NCBI GenBank assembly: GCA_964512305.1
Contig: CAZEIW010000216.1
Location: 1-24,685 of the forward strand
Direction of reading: 5' to 3'
From: CAZEIW01 sp964512305
Lineage (GTDB): Bacteria > Pseudomonadota > Gammaproteobacteria > Burkholderiales > Burkholderiaceae_F
Length of the DNA: 24,685 nucleotides
In this document: positions 1 through 8,621 of the stretch, piece after piece
Numbering within the stretch: the first letter of the stretch is position 1
Layout of the letters: every line of letters begins with the position of its first letter
Translations under genes and position numbers: made by a program
The notes under the pieces: generated by a model
The model's database searches: none
What the model was told of the DNA's origin: nothing
The model's input: only the letters and a program-made list of their open reading frames with translations

Positions 1-90
1 CGGCGCCGGAAATTATCCATCCTCCCGGTTGAACCAACAACGGGGGATAGCCCACCTGCGCAAGTGCGGGAGCCCTGCATGCCGAGTCAC

Positions 91-297
91 CTTTCCATGA
101 ACCGTAGCTCCGAAGGGCGGCGGAGCAGGACGTTTGGCGCCTGCAGCTTCGAAACCGAAAAGCGGGAGGATCGGCTTCGAGGGGTGGCTGCGCCCCCCCC
201 TCGAGCACCCCCCGCGGCATTCACGGGCGTCATTCTTGCTGGCACGCGGTTCATGGTCGGTGTGCCGCCGCCCTTCGAAGCTACTGTTCATGGAGAG
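91..297. repeat. MITE-like element with 33-nt terminal inverted repeats
   Basis: The arm at 91-123 and the reverse complement of 265-297 agree at 30 of 33 positions; the core arms 95-123 and 265-293 differ at only two of 29. The interior is about 140 bp, contains a run of eight C at 193-200 and has no convincing gene. A shorter relative of the same sequence lies at 17945-18030 in the same orientation, so this is a dispersed repeat and not a local hairpin. The right arm overlaps the 3' end of the DUF2380-like gene. No clear target-site duplication is visible. It could be a non-autonomous transposable element or a long REP/BIME-type palindrome. I see nothing assignable in bases 1-90. Confidence 0.6.
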
Positions 298-826
298 CGC
301 GTTCTAGCTCGCGCACCAGCGAGTCGATCGCGCGCAGCCACGCGGCATCGTTGTCGGCGCGGAAGTCGAATGCCTTGCGGGTCAGGATGCGCCGGGTATG
401 GACGTCTTCGATATCGACGTGCAGCGTCAGCACGCGGGTGCTGACCCGATAGACCCACGGCCGCAGCACCTGGTCGGCCCCGAGCGCCTCGCCGATCTCG
501 TACTCGCAGCCGCTGCAATGGCGCAGCGTCTCGCGGCTGCCCAGGCGCTCGATCGCCTCGTTGGCCTGTTCCGTGCGCGCGACCGCGTAGCGGCCGGTCT
601 GTTCCAGCCGCCGGCGCAGCTCGTCGCCGAACATCCGCAGCCGCGCCTCCCGCGGGGCGGCCGCCGGGTCGCGGCCGAGATCGCCGGCGAGCTCGAAGTC
701 CAGCACCACGATCGTGACCATCCGCGCCGCTGGCGGCGCGACTGCGCCCGATCCGAGCCCTGCCGCGGGCAGCGGCGCGGCGAGCAGGCAAAGCGAGCAG
801 GCCAGAAGGCCGGGGCGGCTCATCAT
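281..826 (-). CDS. Secreted DUF2380-like protein
   Basis: The 181-residue product starts with a type I signal peptide: Met-Met-Ser-Arg-Pro followed by a Leu/Ala/Cys-rich hydrophobic stretch, with likely cleavage around residues 20-25. The mature part opens with a beta strand reading TIVVLDFEL, followed by a helical region and a second half with alternating strands. This is the layout of the DUF2380/DUF3280 group of periplasmic proteins, whose function is unknown. Cysteines in the HCSGCEYEIG segment (about residues 103-112) may form a disulfide. There is no strong Shine-Dalgarno sequence, and either of the first two Met codons could be used. The last three codons and the TAG stop fall inside the right arm of the 91-297 repeat, so the C-terminus may have been reshaped by insertion. 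The family assignment is from recalled pattern and is moderately sure. Confidence 0.72.
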   Translation of the reverse strand: MMSRPGLLACSLCLLAAPLPAAGLGSGAVAPPAARMVTIVVLDFELAGDLGRDPAAAPREARLRMFGDELRRRLEQTGRYAVARTEQANEAIERLGSRETLRHCSGCEYEIGEALGADQVLRPWVYRVSTRVLTLHVDIEDVHTRRILTRKAFDFRADNDAAWLRAIDSLVRELERALHEQ

Positions 827-919
827 GGAAAGCTTGGACTTCGGAGCGCCCGCCGCGTTCGCGCGGCCGGGCAGGCCGGCACATGCTACCCGCCCGTCCG
901 TGGCGCGGCGACGGGCCGG

Positions 920-2521
920 TCAGCCCGCAAGCCGCGCCGCCAGCCGCTCGCACTGCGCGGCCAGCTGCGCGAGATCGGTGCCGGTCGCGATCGTCGAGGC
1001 CAGCGCGCGCTCGTCGGCGGTCAGGACCTCGCGCGTCTCGAGCTGCCGCGCGAGCACGGCGGCCGTCGCGTCGGAAGCGTCGTCGCCGGCCTGTGCGCGG
1101 CGCCGCACCCGCTCGCTCAAGGTCCGCGCCGGCGCTTCGCACGCGATGATCCAGAAGCGCGCCCCGCGCGCCCGCGCGAGCGCGGCGAATGCGGCGCGAT
1201 CGGCCCGGGCCAGGAACGCGGCATCGACGACGACGGGGTAGCCGGCGTCGAGCACCCGCTCCGCGACGCCGGCGAGACGCTCGTAGGTCCGGCGCGAAGC
1301 ATCCGGGTCGTAGATGCCGAGGCCCGGCGCCGCGGCGGCGTGCTCGCGGGCGTCCAGGCCGAACAGCCGCTTGCGCTCGACATCGGAGCGGGTCCGTACC
1401 GCGCCCAGGCGCTCGCAGACCAGCCCCGCGACCAGGGTCTTGCCCGATCCCGACACGCCGCAGGTGATCGCCAGCACCTCCGGGCGCGGCGCAGCGAGGC
1501 GTTGCGCAAGCTCGAGATGGCGCTCGCAGGAAGCGAGGTCGCGGGCGCGCGCCGCGGCGCCGGCCGCCGGCTGACCTGCCCGGATGCGGGCCACGTTGGC
1601 GCGCACCAGTGCCCGGTAGACGCCGTAGTACGGCAGCACCGCAAGGCCCTCATAGTCGCCGCTCGCCTCGAGATAGGCGTTGAGAAAGCGCCAGCCGAGT
1701 CCGTCCAGGCCGTGGTACAGCAGGTCCATGAACGCGAAGGCGACGTCGCTGATCACGTCGATCCAGCGAAGCTCGGGGTTGAACTCGATGCAATCGAAGG
1801 GAAGCGGCTCGCCGCCGATCTGCGCGATGTTGCCCAGATGCAGGTCCCCGTGGCATTCGCGCACGAAGCCGAGCTCCAGTCGCTTCGAGAACAGGCCCGT
1901 GCGCGACTCGAATTCCCGCCGGCTCCAGTCGGCCAGCGCTTGCAGCTGCATCGTTTCGCGCGGCGGGGACGGTTCGCGCATCAGCGCGTCGAGGTTGGCC
2001 TGCGCCCACCTTCCGATCGCCGCGGGAGCGCCGAAGGGGCCGCCGGCCGCGGCGACCGGCGCGTCGCGGTGGAATGCGGCCACCCGCGCGGCAAGGCGAT
2101 CGATGTCGGCAGCGGTCAGCAGGCCGGCGCGCGCGCGCCGGTCCAGCAGGTCGGCTTCGTCGAACGCCCGCATCCGGACCGCATGATCGAGCACCGGGCC
2201 GCCCCCGCCGATCGACGGGCGTGCGGCGTCGCCGGTGATGGCGACCACGTCGAGGTAGAGTCCCGGCGCGGTGCGCCTGTTCAGGCGCAGCTCTTCCTCG
2301 CAGAAGTGGCGGCGCCGCTCGAGCGACGTGAAGTCGAGGAAATCGAACGCGACCGGCTTCTTGAGCTTGTAGGCGAATTCGCCCGCCAGCAGCACGGTCG
2401 AGATATGGGTCTGAAGCACCTCGACGCGCGCGACCGGATGCGGATAGCAGCGCGGATCGCGCAGCGCCGCGACCAGTCGGGCGTGCGCGCAGACAGCGTC
2501 GGTCGGATTCTGATCGTTCAT
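920..2521 (-). CDS. Bifunctional aminoglycoside phosphotransferase-like / P-loop kinase fusion protein
   Basis: The 533-residue cytoplasmic protein has two domains. Residues about 1-330 resemble the aminoglycoside phosphotransferase/choline kinase fold (COG2187 type). A lysine-rich strand lies near 51-55, the Brenner-type catalytic motif HGDLHLGN at 224-231, and the metal-binding FDCIEF segment, equivalent to DFG, at 242-247. Residues about 345-533 form a nucleoside-kinase-like P-loop domain (COG0645 type) with Walker A GVSGSGKT at 355-362 and an RSDVERKRLFG segment after it. This fusion is a known family of unknown substrate; it should not be read as an antibiotic-resistance gene. The ATG at 2521 has no obvious ribosome binding site. 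A TAGAAT -10-like hexamer on the minus strand at 2593-2588 lies about 67 bp upstream, with only a poor -35 match. The gene stands alone, about 93 bp from the DUF2380-like gene. Confidence 0.85.
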   Translation of the reverse strand: MNDQNPTDAVCAHARLVAALRDPRCYPHPVARVEVLQTHISTVLLAGEFAYKLKKPVAFDFLDFTSLERRRHFCEEELRLNRRTAPGLYLDVVAITGDAARPSIGGGGPVLDHAVRMRAFDEADLLDRRARAGLLTAADIDRLAARVAAFHRDAPVAAAGGPFGAPAAIGRWAQANLDALMREPSPPRETMQLQALADWSRREFESRTGLFSKRLELGFVRECHGDLHLGNIAQIGGEPLPFDCIEFNPELRWIDVISDVAFAFMDLLYHGLDGLGWRFLNAYLEASGDYEGLAVLPYYGVYRALVRANVARIRAGQPAAGAAARARDLASCERHLELAQRLAAPRPEVLAITCGVSGSGKTLVAGLVCERLGAVRTRSDVERKRLFGLDAREHAAAAPGLGIYDPDASRRTYERLAGVAERVLDAGYPVVVDAAFLARADRAAFAALARARGARFWIIACEAPARTLSERVRRRAQAGDDASDATAAVLARQLETREVLTADERALASTIATGTDLAQLAAQCERLAARLAG

Positions 2522-2653
2522 CGGGTGCGGTGCGGCGGCCGGCAGGGGGCATGGTGCCCGCGGCTGCGCCGCCTGAACCGCAACTTCATTCTATTTGACG
2601 GATCGAAATTACTTACGCGCGCGAATGGATCCGCGTGCGGGGCCGCGCCGGCG

Positions 2654-3616
2654 CTAGTAGCGCCGGATCCACACCCAGGGCAGCAGCCCAGGGGCCGTCG
2701 CGCTGCCGGTCGCGTCGGAACCGATGCCGCCCGCGCCGGGCGCGCGCGCCTGGGGCGCGTCCCCGATGAGCGGGGCGAGACAGTGGCGGGCCTGCGCGAC
2801 CCACGACTCGGAATTGGGCGCGAAATGGATCTGCGCGCGCGGCCGCCGGACCAGCCACGATCGCAGCGCCGGCGTATTCGGGAGACCCGGCGCATTCATC
2901 AGCAGCACGATGTCGTTGTCCGACGGCACCGTCGAGTAGACGCCGTGCAGGAAGCGCAACAGCTGGACCCCGTTCGCCGGCGCGGGCGGCCGGCCCCCGC
3001 TGCGGTCGTCGGCCATCGCATCGAGGGCCGCGAACACGGTCTCGGCCGCTTCCGGACGGGCAGCGCCGTCGGGACGCGACGGCCCGGCCGACAGCGCGAG
3101 GGCCTGCGTCGGCGGGTCGAGGAAGACGCCGACGACCTCGTGCGCCCCATGGCGCGCCGGCGGCTCGTCGGACAGCCGGAAATACCGTTCGACATGCGGC
3201 TGCAGGCCGGTGCTGCGCCAGATCCGGACCACGGCAGTCTGCGAGACGCCGCAGGCGCGGGCCATCGCGCGCGAGCTCCAGTGCAGGCGGCCATCCGGCG
3301 GGTCCTGCAGCGTCATCGTCACGATGCGATCGACCAGATCGTCCGATATCCTGCGCGGAGCGCCCGACCGCGGTGCGTCGAGCAATCCGTCGAGGCGCTG
3401 GCGCAGGAATCGCCGGCGCCATTTGCCGACCGTCTGCGGCGTGACGTCGAGCTGGCGGGCGACGTCGTCGTTGGCCGTCCCGGCCGCGCACAGAAGAACG
3501 ATCTGCGCTCGCTGCGCCAGCGCCTGCGCGACCTTGGGCCTGCGGGTCCAGCGGAGCAACTGGTCGTTTTCGGCCGCCGATAGGCCCAGATTTTCGAGCC
3601 GCCGCCCCCGCTTCAT
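2654..3616 (-). CDS. IS630-transposase-derived helix-turn-helix protein lacking the DDE residues
   Basis: The 320-residue frame is uninterrupted. Residues about 10-145 are a typical IS630 N-terminal region: two helix-turn-helix units (NDDVARQLDVTPQTVGKWRRRF at 49-70; SRAMARACGVSQTAVVRIWR at 115-134) joined by a linker. Residues 160-285 align by eye with the IS630 DDE domain (VVGVFLDPPTQALALS, TPALRSWLVRRPR, IHFAPNSESW). All three catalytic acids appear replaced: the DEKS aspartate by Gly178, the DN(Y) aspartate by Asn241, and the VERW glutamate by Arg277. The C-terminal 40 residues are Ala/Gly/Pro-rich and unlike a transposase. No convincing inverted ends flank it. The flanks share weak direct similarity (2591-2603 with 3664-3676, 11 of 13). 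An open frame without an active site suggests a DNA-binding descendant, though recent decay is possible. The start is the ATG at 3616. Confidence 0.75.
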   Translation of the reverse strand: MKRGRRLENLGLSAAENDQLLRWTRRPKVAQALAQRAQIVLLCAAGTANDDVARQLDVTPQTVGKWRRRFLRQRLDGLLDAPRSGAPRRISDDLVDRIVTMTLQDPPDGRLHWSSRAMARACGVSQTAVVRIWRSTGLQPHVERYFRLSDEPPARHGAHEVVGVFLDPPTQALALSAGPSRPDGAARPEAAETVFAALDAMADDRSGGRPPAPANGVQLLRFLHGVYSTVPSDNDIVLLMNAPGLPNTPALRSWLVRRPRAQIHFAPNSESWVAQARHCLAPLIGDAPQARAPGAGGIGSDATGSATAPGLLPWVWIRRY

Positions 3617-3699
3617 GCGTTTGTCACCGAAAAGGCCACATTAGCGCAAAGCGCGAATGCGTCCTATTCAACGGATTTCCGCATCGCCAGCCGAACGCA

Positions 3700-3720
3700 G
3701 CGGCGCCCCACGGGCGCCGC
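3700..3720. terminator. Perfect 9-bp hairpin downstream of the efflux operon
   Basis: Bases 3700-3708 and 3712-3720 form a perfect G/C stem of nine pairs around a CAC loop, about 107 bp past the stop of the outer-membrane channel gene and before the start region of the IS630-like gene. No T-run follows on either strand, so intrinsic termination is only a possibility. The rest of 3617-3826 shows no gene. Confidence 0.3.
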
Positions 3721-3826
3721 GAGCACTTCATTTACATTTCGACGAGCGGGTCGCCTGCTTTCAGCCCCGACTGCAGCCCCTGGACGGAGCCCATCGCGAG
3801 CCGTGCCAGTGGCCGGGGTCGAGCGC

Positions 3827-5326
3827 TCAGCGCGCGATGCCGCGCGGCGCCGCCGGGTCCGCGTCGCTCAGGGCGGCGGCGCCGGCATCGGCTTGCGCGG
3901 CGGCGCGGTCGACCCAACCCCCGCCGAGCGCCTTGTACAGGTTGGCGTACGACTGGAACAACTGCGCCTGCACGGCGCTCAGTGCGAGCTCGGCGTCGAA
4001 CAGCGATTGTTCGGCGGTCGCCACCTCGAGGTAGATGGTGGCCCCTTCGCGGTACCGGCTTTCGGCGAGGTCGCGGAAGCGCCGCAGCGCCGCGACGTTC
4101 TTCGCCTCTTCGGCCCTCTGGCGCTCGAGCGTGCTGCGGGCGATCAGCGCGTCCTCGACCTCCTGGAACGCGCCGATGACGGCCCTGCGGTACGAGTACA
4201 GCGCCTCGCGCTGGCGCGCCTCCGCCAGCCGCACCTGGCTGGCGATGGCGCCGCCGTCGATCAGGGGCTGGACCGCGCCCGCACCGACCGACCACGCGAC
4301 CGACGCGTCGTTGAACAGGTTCGACAGCTGCGCGCTCTGCACGCCCAGCAGGCCGGTCAGTGCGATGCGCGGGAAGTACGCCGCCCGGGCCACTCCGATG
4401 TCGGCATTCGCGGCGACCAGTTCCTGCTCGGCCTGGCGCAGATCGGGCCGGCGCTGCAGAAGGTCGGCCGGCAGGCCGGCCGGGATCGCCGGAAACTGCA
4501 GTTGCCCGATCGGCAGGCCGCGCTCGACGGCGCCGGGATCCGCACCGACCAGCACCTTGATCAGGTTCTCCTGCTGCCCGATGGCGCGCTCGACCTGCGG
4601 CAGCACCGAGGCCGCGGATTCGAATTGGGATTCGGCCTGCCGCAGATCGGTCTCGGCCGCGACGCCGCCCTCGAAGCGCGCCTTTTGCAGCCGCAGCGCC
4701 TCGCGCCGCGAATCGAGCGTGCGGCGCCCGATCTCGAGCTGCTCGTCGAGCGCGCGCAGCTCGATGTAGGCTTCGGCGACCGAGGACACCAGCGTCATCA
4801 CGACCGTGCGCCGCGCCTCCTCGCTCGCGAGCAGGCCCGCGCGGGCGGCCTCGGTCGCGCGCCGCACGCGGCCCCACAGGTCGATCTCGTAGCTCGCGCT
4901 CAGATCGAGATCGAGAGCGCCGTAGACCTGGTGTCCGGCGGGGATCGCCTGGCCCTGAAGGGTGTTGCGGCTGGCGCGCGAGCGGACCGCCGACGCGTCC
5001 GCATTGACCTGCGGGAACAGGCCCGCGCGCGCGGCGCCGTAGAGCGCGAGCGCCTGGTCGACGCGGGCCGCGGCGGCCTTCAGGTCGTAGCTGTCTGCGA
5101 GCGCGTCCCGGATCAGGCGCGTCAGGGCGGGGTCGCCGAACTGCTCCCACCAGGCCGCATCCGGGGTCTCGCTCGCCGAGGTCGCGCCGAGGCGCCAGGC
5201 AGGCGGCGCGGTCACGTCGGGCCGGCGATAGTCGGGCCCGACCGTGCAGCCGGCGAGCAGCAGCGCGGTCAGGAAGGCGCCGGGGCAGGCGGCGCCGAGG
5301 CTGCGGGGGTGCGGGTACTTTCTCAT
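3827..5326 (-). CDS. Outer-membrane efflux channel lipoprotein (NodT/OprM family)
   Basis: The 499-residue product is the outer-membrane factor of a tripartite drug efflux system. It has a lipoprotein signal with lipobox LLLAGC (Cys27) followed by TVGPDYRRPDV, the usual mature start of this family. Two internally repeated OEP halves follow, with long helices (for example RRTLDSRREALRLQKARFEG and RLAEARQREALYSYRRAV) that build the periplasmic tunnel. Length is normal. I prefer the ATG at 5326 because it gives a clean signal peptide and sits 22 bp after the pump gene stop at 5349. The in-frame ATG at 5362 would overlap the pump gene and add 12 non-signal residues. Neither has a strong ribosome binding site, so translational coupling to the pump gene is likely. 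It is the last gene of the operon. Confidence 0.93.
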   Translation of the reverse strand: MRKYPHPRSLGAACPGAFLTALLLAGCTVGPDYRRPDVTAPPAWRLGATSASETPDAAWWEQFGDPALTRLIRDALADSYDLKAAAARVDQALALYGAARAGLFPQVNADASAVRSRASRNTLQGQAIPAGHQVYGALDLDLSASYEIDLWGRVRRATEAARAGLLASEEARRTVVMTLVSSVAEAYIELRALDEQLEIGRRTLDSRREALRLQKARFEGGVAAETDLRQAESQFESAASVLPQVERAIGQQENLIKVLVGADPGAVERGLPIGQLQFPAIPAGLPADLLQRRPDLRQAEQELVAANADIGVARAAYFPRIALTGLLGVQSAQLSNLFNDASVAWSVGAGAVQPLIDGGAIASQVRLAEARQREALYSYRRAVIGAFQEVEDALIARSTLERQRAEEAKNVAALRRFRDLAESRYREGATIYLEVATAEQSLFDAELALSAVQAQLFQSYANLYKALGGGWVDRAAAQADAGAAALSDADPAAPRGIAR

Positions 5327-5348
5327 CGTGACCGGAGGCGCGGCCGCC

Positions 5349-8300
5349 TCAGGATTCGGCACGGCCGGCCGGCCGTTCGGCGCGGCCCGCGCCGGCGACC
5401 GCGACCTGCGGCGGCGCGGCGGCCGGAACGGTATCGTCCTCGCGCGCGAACGGCCGCCGGCGCTCGCTGATCCGCTGCATCACCACGTAGAACACCGGTA
5501 TCAGCAGGATCCCGATCAGGGTCGCCATCAGCATTCCGAACACGACCGCGGTACCCAGCGAGCGGCGCGCGGCCGCGCCGGCGCCGCTCGCGATCGCGAG
5601 CGGGAGCGAGCCGAAGATGAAGGCGAACGAGGTCATCAGGATCGGGCGCAGCCGCAGCCGAGCCCCGGCGATCGCGGCGTCGAGTATCGGCGCGCCGCGT
5701 TCGTGCGCGAGTTTCGCGAATTCGACGATCAGGATCGCGTTCTTGGCCGCGAGACCGATCAGCATCACGAGGCCGACCTGCGTATACACGTCGTTCGGCA
5801 TGCCGCGCAGCGCGATGCCCGAGAACGCGCCGATCACCCCGAACGGGATGATCAGCAGGATCGCGACCGGCATCGCCCAGCTCTCGTACAGCGCCGCCAG
5901 CACCAGGAACACGAACACCAGCGACAGCGCGAAGATGTACGCGGTCTGTCCGCCGGTCTTCTTCTCCTGGAACACCGCGCCGGTCCATTCGAAGCCGAAT
6001 CCGGGCGGCAGGGCTTTGGCGACCTCTTCCATCGCCTGCGTGGCCTGGCTCGAGCTGTAGCCCGGGGCGGCGGCGCCGTTGATGGTCGCCGCCCGGTACA
6101 GGTCGTAGCGCTCGAAGTACTGCGGCCCGTTGACCGAGCGGATCCCGACCACGGTGCTCAAGGGGACCATGGCGCCGTCCGCGCTGCGCACGTACAGGCG
6201 GCCGACGTCTTCCGGGCGCGCCCGGGCACCCGGCTCGGCCTGGGCGATCACCCGGAAGGTCCGCCCGTACAGGTTGAAATCGTTGATGTAGTAGCCGCCC
6301 AGGAAGGTCTGCAGCGCGAAAAAGACGTCGCCGAGGTTCAGGCCGAGCGACTTGACGCGCTCGCGATCGATCGAGTACTCGATCTGCGGCACCCGCGGGT
6401 CGAAATTGGCGAACACGAAGCCGAGCTCGGGGCGCTTGCGCGCCTCGGCCAGGAACCCGCGCAGCGCCTCGGCGAAGAGGGCAGGGTCGCGGCCGGCGCG
6501 GTCCTGCAGCACGAATTCGAAGCCGCCGGCCGCGCCCAGGCCGCGGATCGGGGGCTGGTTGAGCACCAGCGCCTGAGTGTCCTGGATCTCGCGGTTGATG
6601 CGCGCGGTCAGCGTGCGCTGGATCGCGGCCGCGCTATGCGACCTGTCGCGTTCGGACCAGGGCTTCAGGCGGATGAACGCGGTCGCGTTGTAGGGCGACG
6701 CGATCCCGTTGAGCACGTTGAAGCCCTCGAGCGATGCCACGCCGTCGATGCCCTCGACCTCCTTCGAGATGGTCTCGAAGCGCGCCAGCACGGCCGCGGT
6801 GCGCTCGAGCGAGGCTCCCAGCGGCAGCTGGAACACGACCAGCAGCGTGCCCTGGTCCTCGTCGGGCACGAGCCCGGTCGGGCGCGTGCTCACGAGCACG
6901 TACAGGGCGCCCAGCAGCACGGCGAACACGACGGCGACCACCGCCGCGTGGTGCACGAGGCGGTCGACCGCGCGCAGGTAGCTCCGGCGCATCGCCTCGA
7001 AGGTCAGGTTGAACACGTGGTAGAACGAGGCGAGCGGGCCGCGGTGGAGGCTGCCTTCCCGCGCCGGGCGCAGCATGATCGCGGACAGCGCGGGCGTGAG
7101 CGTCAGGGCGCAGATCGCCGACAGGATCACCGACACCGCGAGCGTGAGGCCGAACTGGCGGAACAGCTGGCCGGTGAGCCCGCCCACGAAGGCCACCGGC
7201 ACGAAGACCGCGGCGAGCACGAGCGCGATCGCGATCACCGGGGCGCCGACGTCGCCGATCGCCAGCTTGGTGGCCTGCATCGGCGACAGCGGCTGATCGG
7301 GCGGGGCCTCGTCCAGCCGGTGCTGCACCGCCTCGACCACGACGATCGCGTCGTCGACCACGATGCCGATCGCGAGCACGAGCGCGAACAGCGTCAGCGT
7401 GTTGATCGAGAATCCGAGCGCCGCGAAGGCCGCGAACGTCCCGATCAGCGACACCGGCACGACCACGATCGGGATCAGCGTCGCGCGCCAGTTCTGCAGG
7501 AACACGAACACCACCAGCGCGACCAGCACGAACGCGATGCCGAGCGTCAGCGCGACCTCGCGCATCGATTCGGTGACGAACGGGATGGTCGAGTACGGGA
7601 TCGAGTACGAAAGCCCCTCGGGGAAGGAACGGGCCAGGTCGGCGATCACCCGCCGCACGCCCTTGTCGACGTCGAGCGCGTTGGCGCCCGGCGCGAGGAA
7701 GATGCCGAGGAAGGCCGAGGGCAGCTGGCGCTCGCGCGCCGTGATCGAGTAGTCGGCGCCGCCGAGCTCGACCCGCGCGACGTCGCGCAGGCGGACGATC
7801 TGGCCGTCGCCGCCGGCCCGCACCACGATCGCCTCGTACTGCGAGACGTCCGTCAGGCGCCCGAGGACGTTGATCGTGTACTGCATCTGCTGCCCGCGGG
7901 CGATCGGCGGCGCGCCGATCACGCCCGCCGGCACCACCACGTTCTGCTCGCGCACCGCGTTGACCACGTCGCCGGCCGTCAGCCCCAGCCGCGCCATCCG
8001 GTCCGGATCGAGCCAGACCCGCATGCTGTAGTCGCGCGCGCCGAAGATGCGCACGAGACCGACTCCCGGAACGCGCGCGATCGCGTCCTGGACGTTGAGC
8101 AGCGCGTAGTTGCTCAGGAACACCGAGTCGAAGCGCCGCGTGGGCGAGCTGAGCGCGATCACCTCCAGGAAGTCCGTCGACTGCTTGCGGATCGTCACCC
8201 CCTGCCGCGTGACGTCCGACGGCAGCTGGCTCTGGGCGATCGCGACCCGGTTCTGCACGTCCACCGCGTCGATGTCCGGATTGGTGCCGACCTCGAACGT

Positions 8301-8576
8301 CACGGTCAGGTTGTAGGAGCCGTCGGACCCGCTCTTCGAGCCCATGAACAGCATGTCCTTGGCGCCGTTGACCTGCTGCTCGATCGGCGCCGCGACCGAC
8401 TCCGCGACCACCTGCGCGTTGGCGCCGGCGAAGGAGGTCGACACCTGGACCTGGGGCGGAACGATCTGCGGATACTGGGCGATCGGCAGGTTCAACGCCG
8501 CCAGCGCGCCCGACAGGGTGATGATCAGCGCGACGACCGTCGAGAAGATCGGCCGCTCGATGAAGAAGTTCAGCAT
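5349..8576 (-). CDS. RND multidrug efflux pump, inner-membrane permease (HAE1/AcrB family)
   Basis: The 1075-residue proton-driven pump opens with MLNFFIERPIFSTVVALI, typical of the MexF/AcrB-like HAE1 group. The paired aspartates of transmembrane segment 4 are present in IVVDDAIVVVEAV, and the TM10 lysine in AAKNAILIVEF; these form the proton relay. The porter-domain segment GSKSGSDGSYNLTVTFEVG and the hydrophobic TM5-6 block are also present. Length is slightly above the usual 1040-1060 because of an Ala/Arg-rich C-terminal tail. GAGGA lies at good distance before the ATG. It lies 45 bp after the adaptor gene and 22 bp before the channel gene, so the three form one operon. The substrate cannot be read from the sequence. 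Confidence 0.96.
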   Translation of the reverse strand: MLNFFIERPIFSTVVALIITLSGALAALNLPIAQYPQIVPPQVQVSTSFAGANAQVVAESVAAPIEQQVNGAKDMLFMGSKSGSDGSYNLTVTFEVGTNPDIDAVDVQNRVAIAQSQLPSDVTRQGVTIRKQSTDFLEVIALSSPTRRFDSVFLSNYALLNVQDAIARVPGVGLVRIFGARDYSMRVWLDPDRMARLGLTAGDVVNAVREQNVVVPAGVIGAPPIARGQQMQYTINVLGRLTDVSQYEAIVVRAGGDGQIVRLRDVARVELGGADYSITARERQLPSAFLGIFLAPGANALDVDKGVRRVIADLARSFPEGLSYSIPYSTIPFVTESMREVALTLGIAFVLVALVVFVFLQNWRATLIPIVVVPVSLIGTFAAFAALGFSINTLTLFALVLAIGIVVDDAIVVVEAVQHRLDEAPPDQPLSPMQATKLAIGDVGAPVIAIALVLAAVFVPVAFVGGLTGQLFRQFGLTLAVSVILSAICALTLTPALSAIMLRPAREGSLHRGPLASFYHVFNLTFEAMRRSYLRAVDRLVHHAAVVAVVFAVLLGALYVLVSTRPTGLVPDEDQGTLLVVFQLPLGASLERTAAVLARFETISKEVEGIDGVASLEGFNVLNGIASPYNATAFIRLKPWSERDRSHSAAAIQRTLTARINREIQDTQALVLNQPPIRGLGAAGGFEFVLQDRAGRDPALFAEALRGFLAEARKRPELGFVFANFDPRVPQIEYSIDRERVKSLGLNLGDVFFALQTFLGGYYINDFNLYGRTFRVIAQAEPGARARPEDVGRLYVRSADGAMVPLSTVVGIRSVNGPQYFERYDLYRAATINGAAAPGYSSSQATQAMEEVAKALPPGFGFEWTGAVFQEKKTGGQTAYIFALSLVFVFLVLAALYESWAMPVAILLIIPFGVIGAFSGIALRGMPNDVYTQVGLVMLIGLAAKNAILIVEFAKLAHERGAPILDAAIAGARLRLRPILMTSFAFIFGSLPLAIASGAGAAARRSLGTAVVFGMLMATLIGILLIPVFYVVMQRISERRRPFAREDDTVPAAAPPQVAVAGAGRAERPAGRAES

Positions 8577-8621
8577 CGGCCCGGTCCTCGCATGCCTGCG
8601 CCGGTCGCCCGCGGTGCCCGG

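Noticed and set aside
920..2521. Reading the phosphotransferase-like gene as aminoglycoside resistance
   Set aside because: The P-loop fusion architecture belongs to a widespread chromosomal family not known for resistance, and there is no mobile or resistance context.
398..3583. A 1061-codon plus-strand open frame
   Set aside because: It runs antisense to three recognisable genes, has Arg/Ala-rich composition and shows no family motif.
2591..3676. Similar 13-mers (11 of 13 matches) and a shared GCGCGAATG on both sides of the IS630-like gene
   Set aside because: They are direct, short and in swapped order, so they are not transposon ends or a target-site duplication; probably chance.
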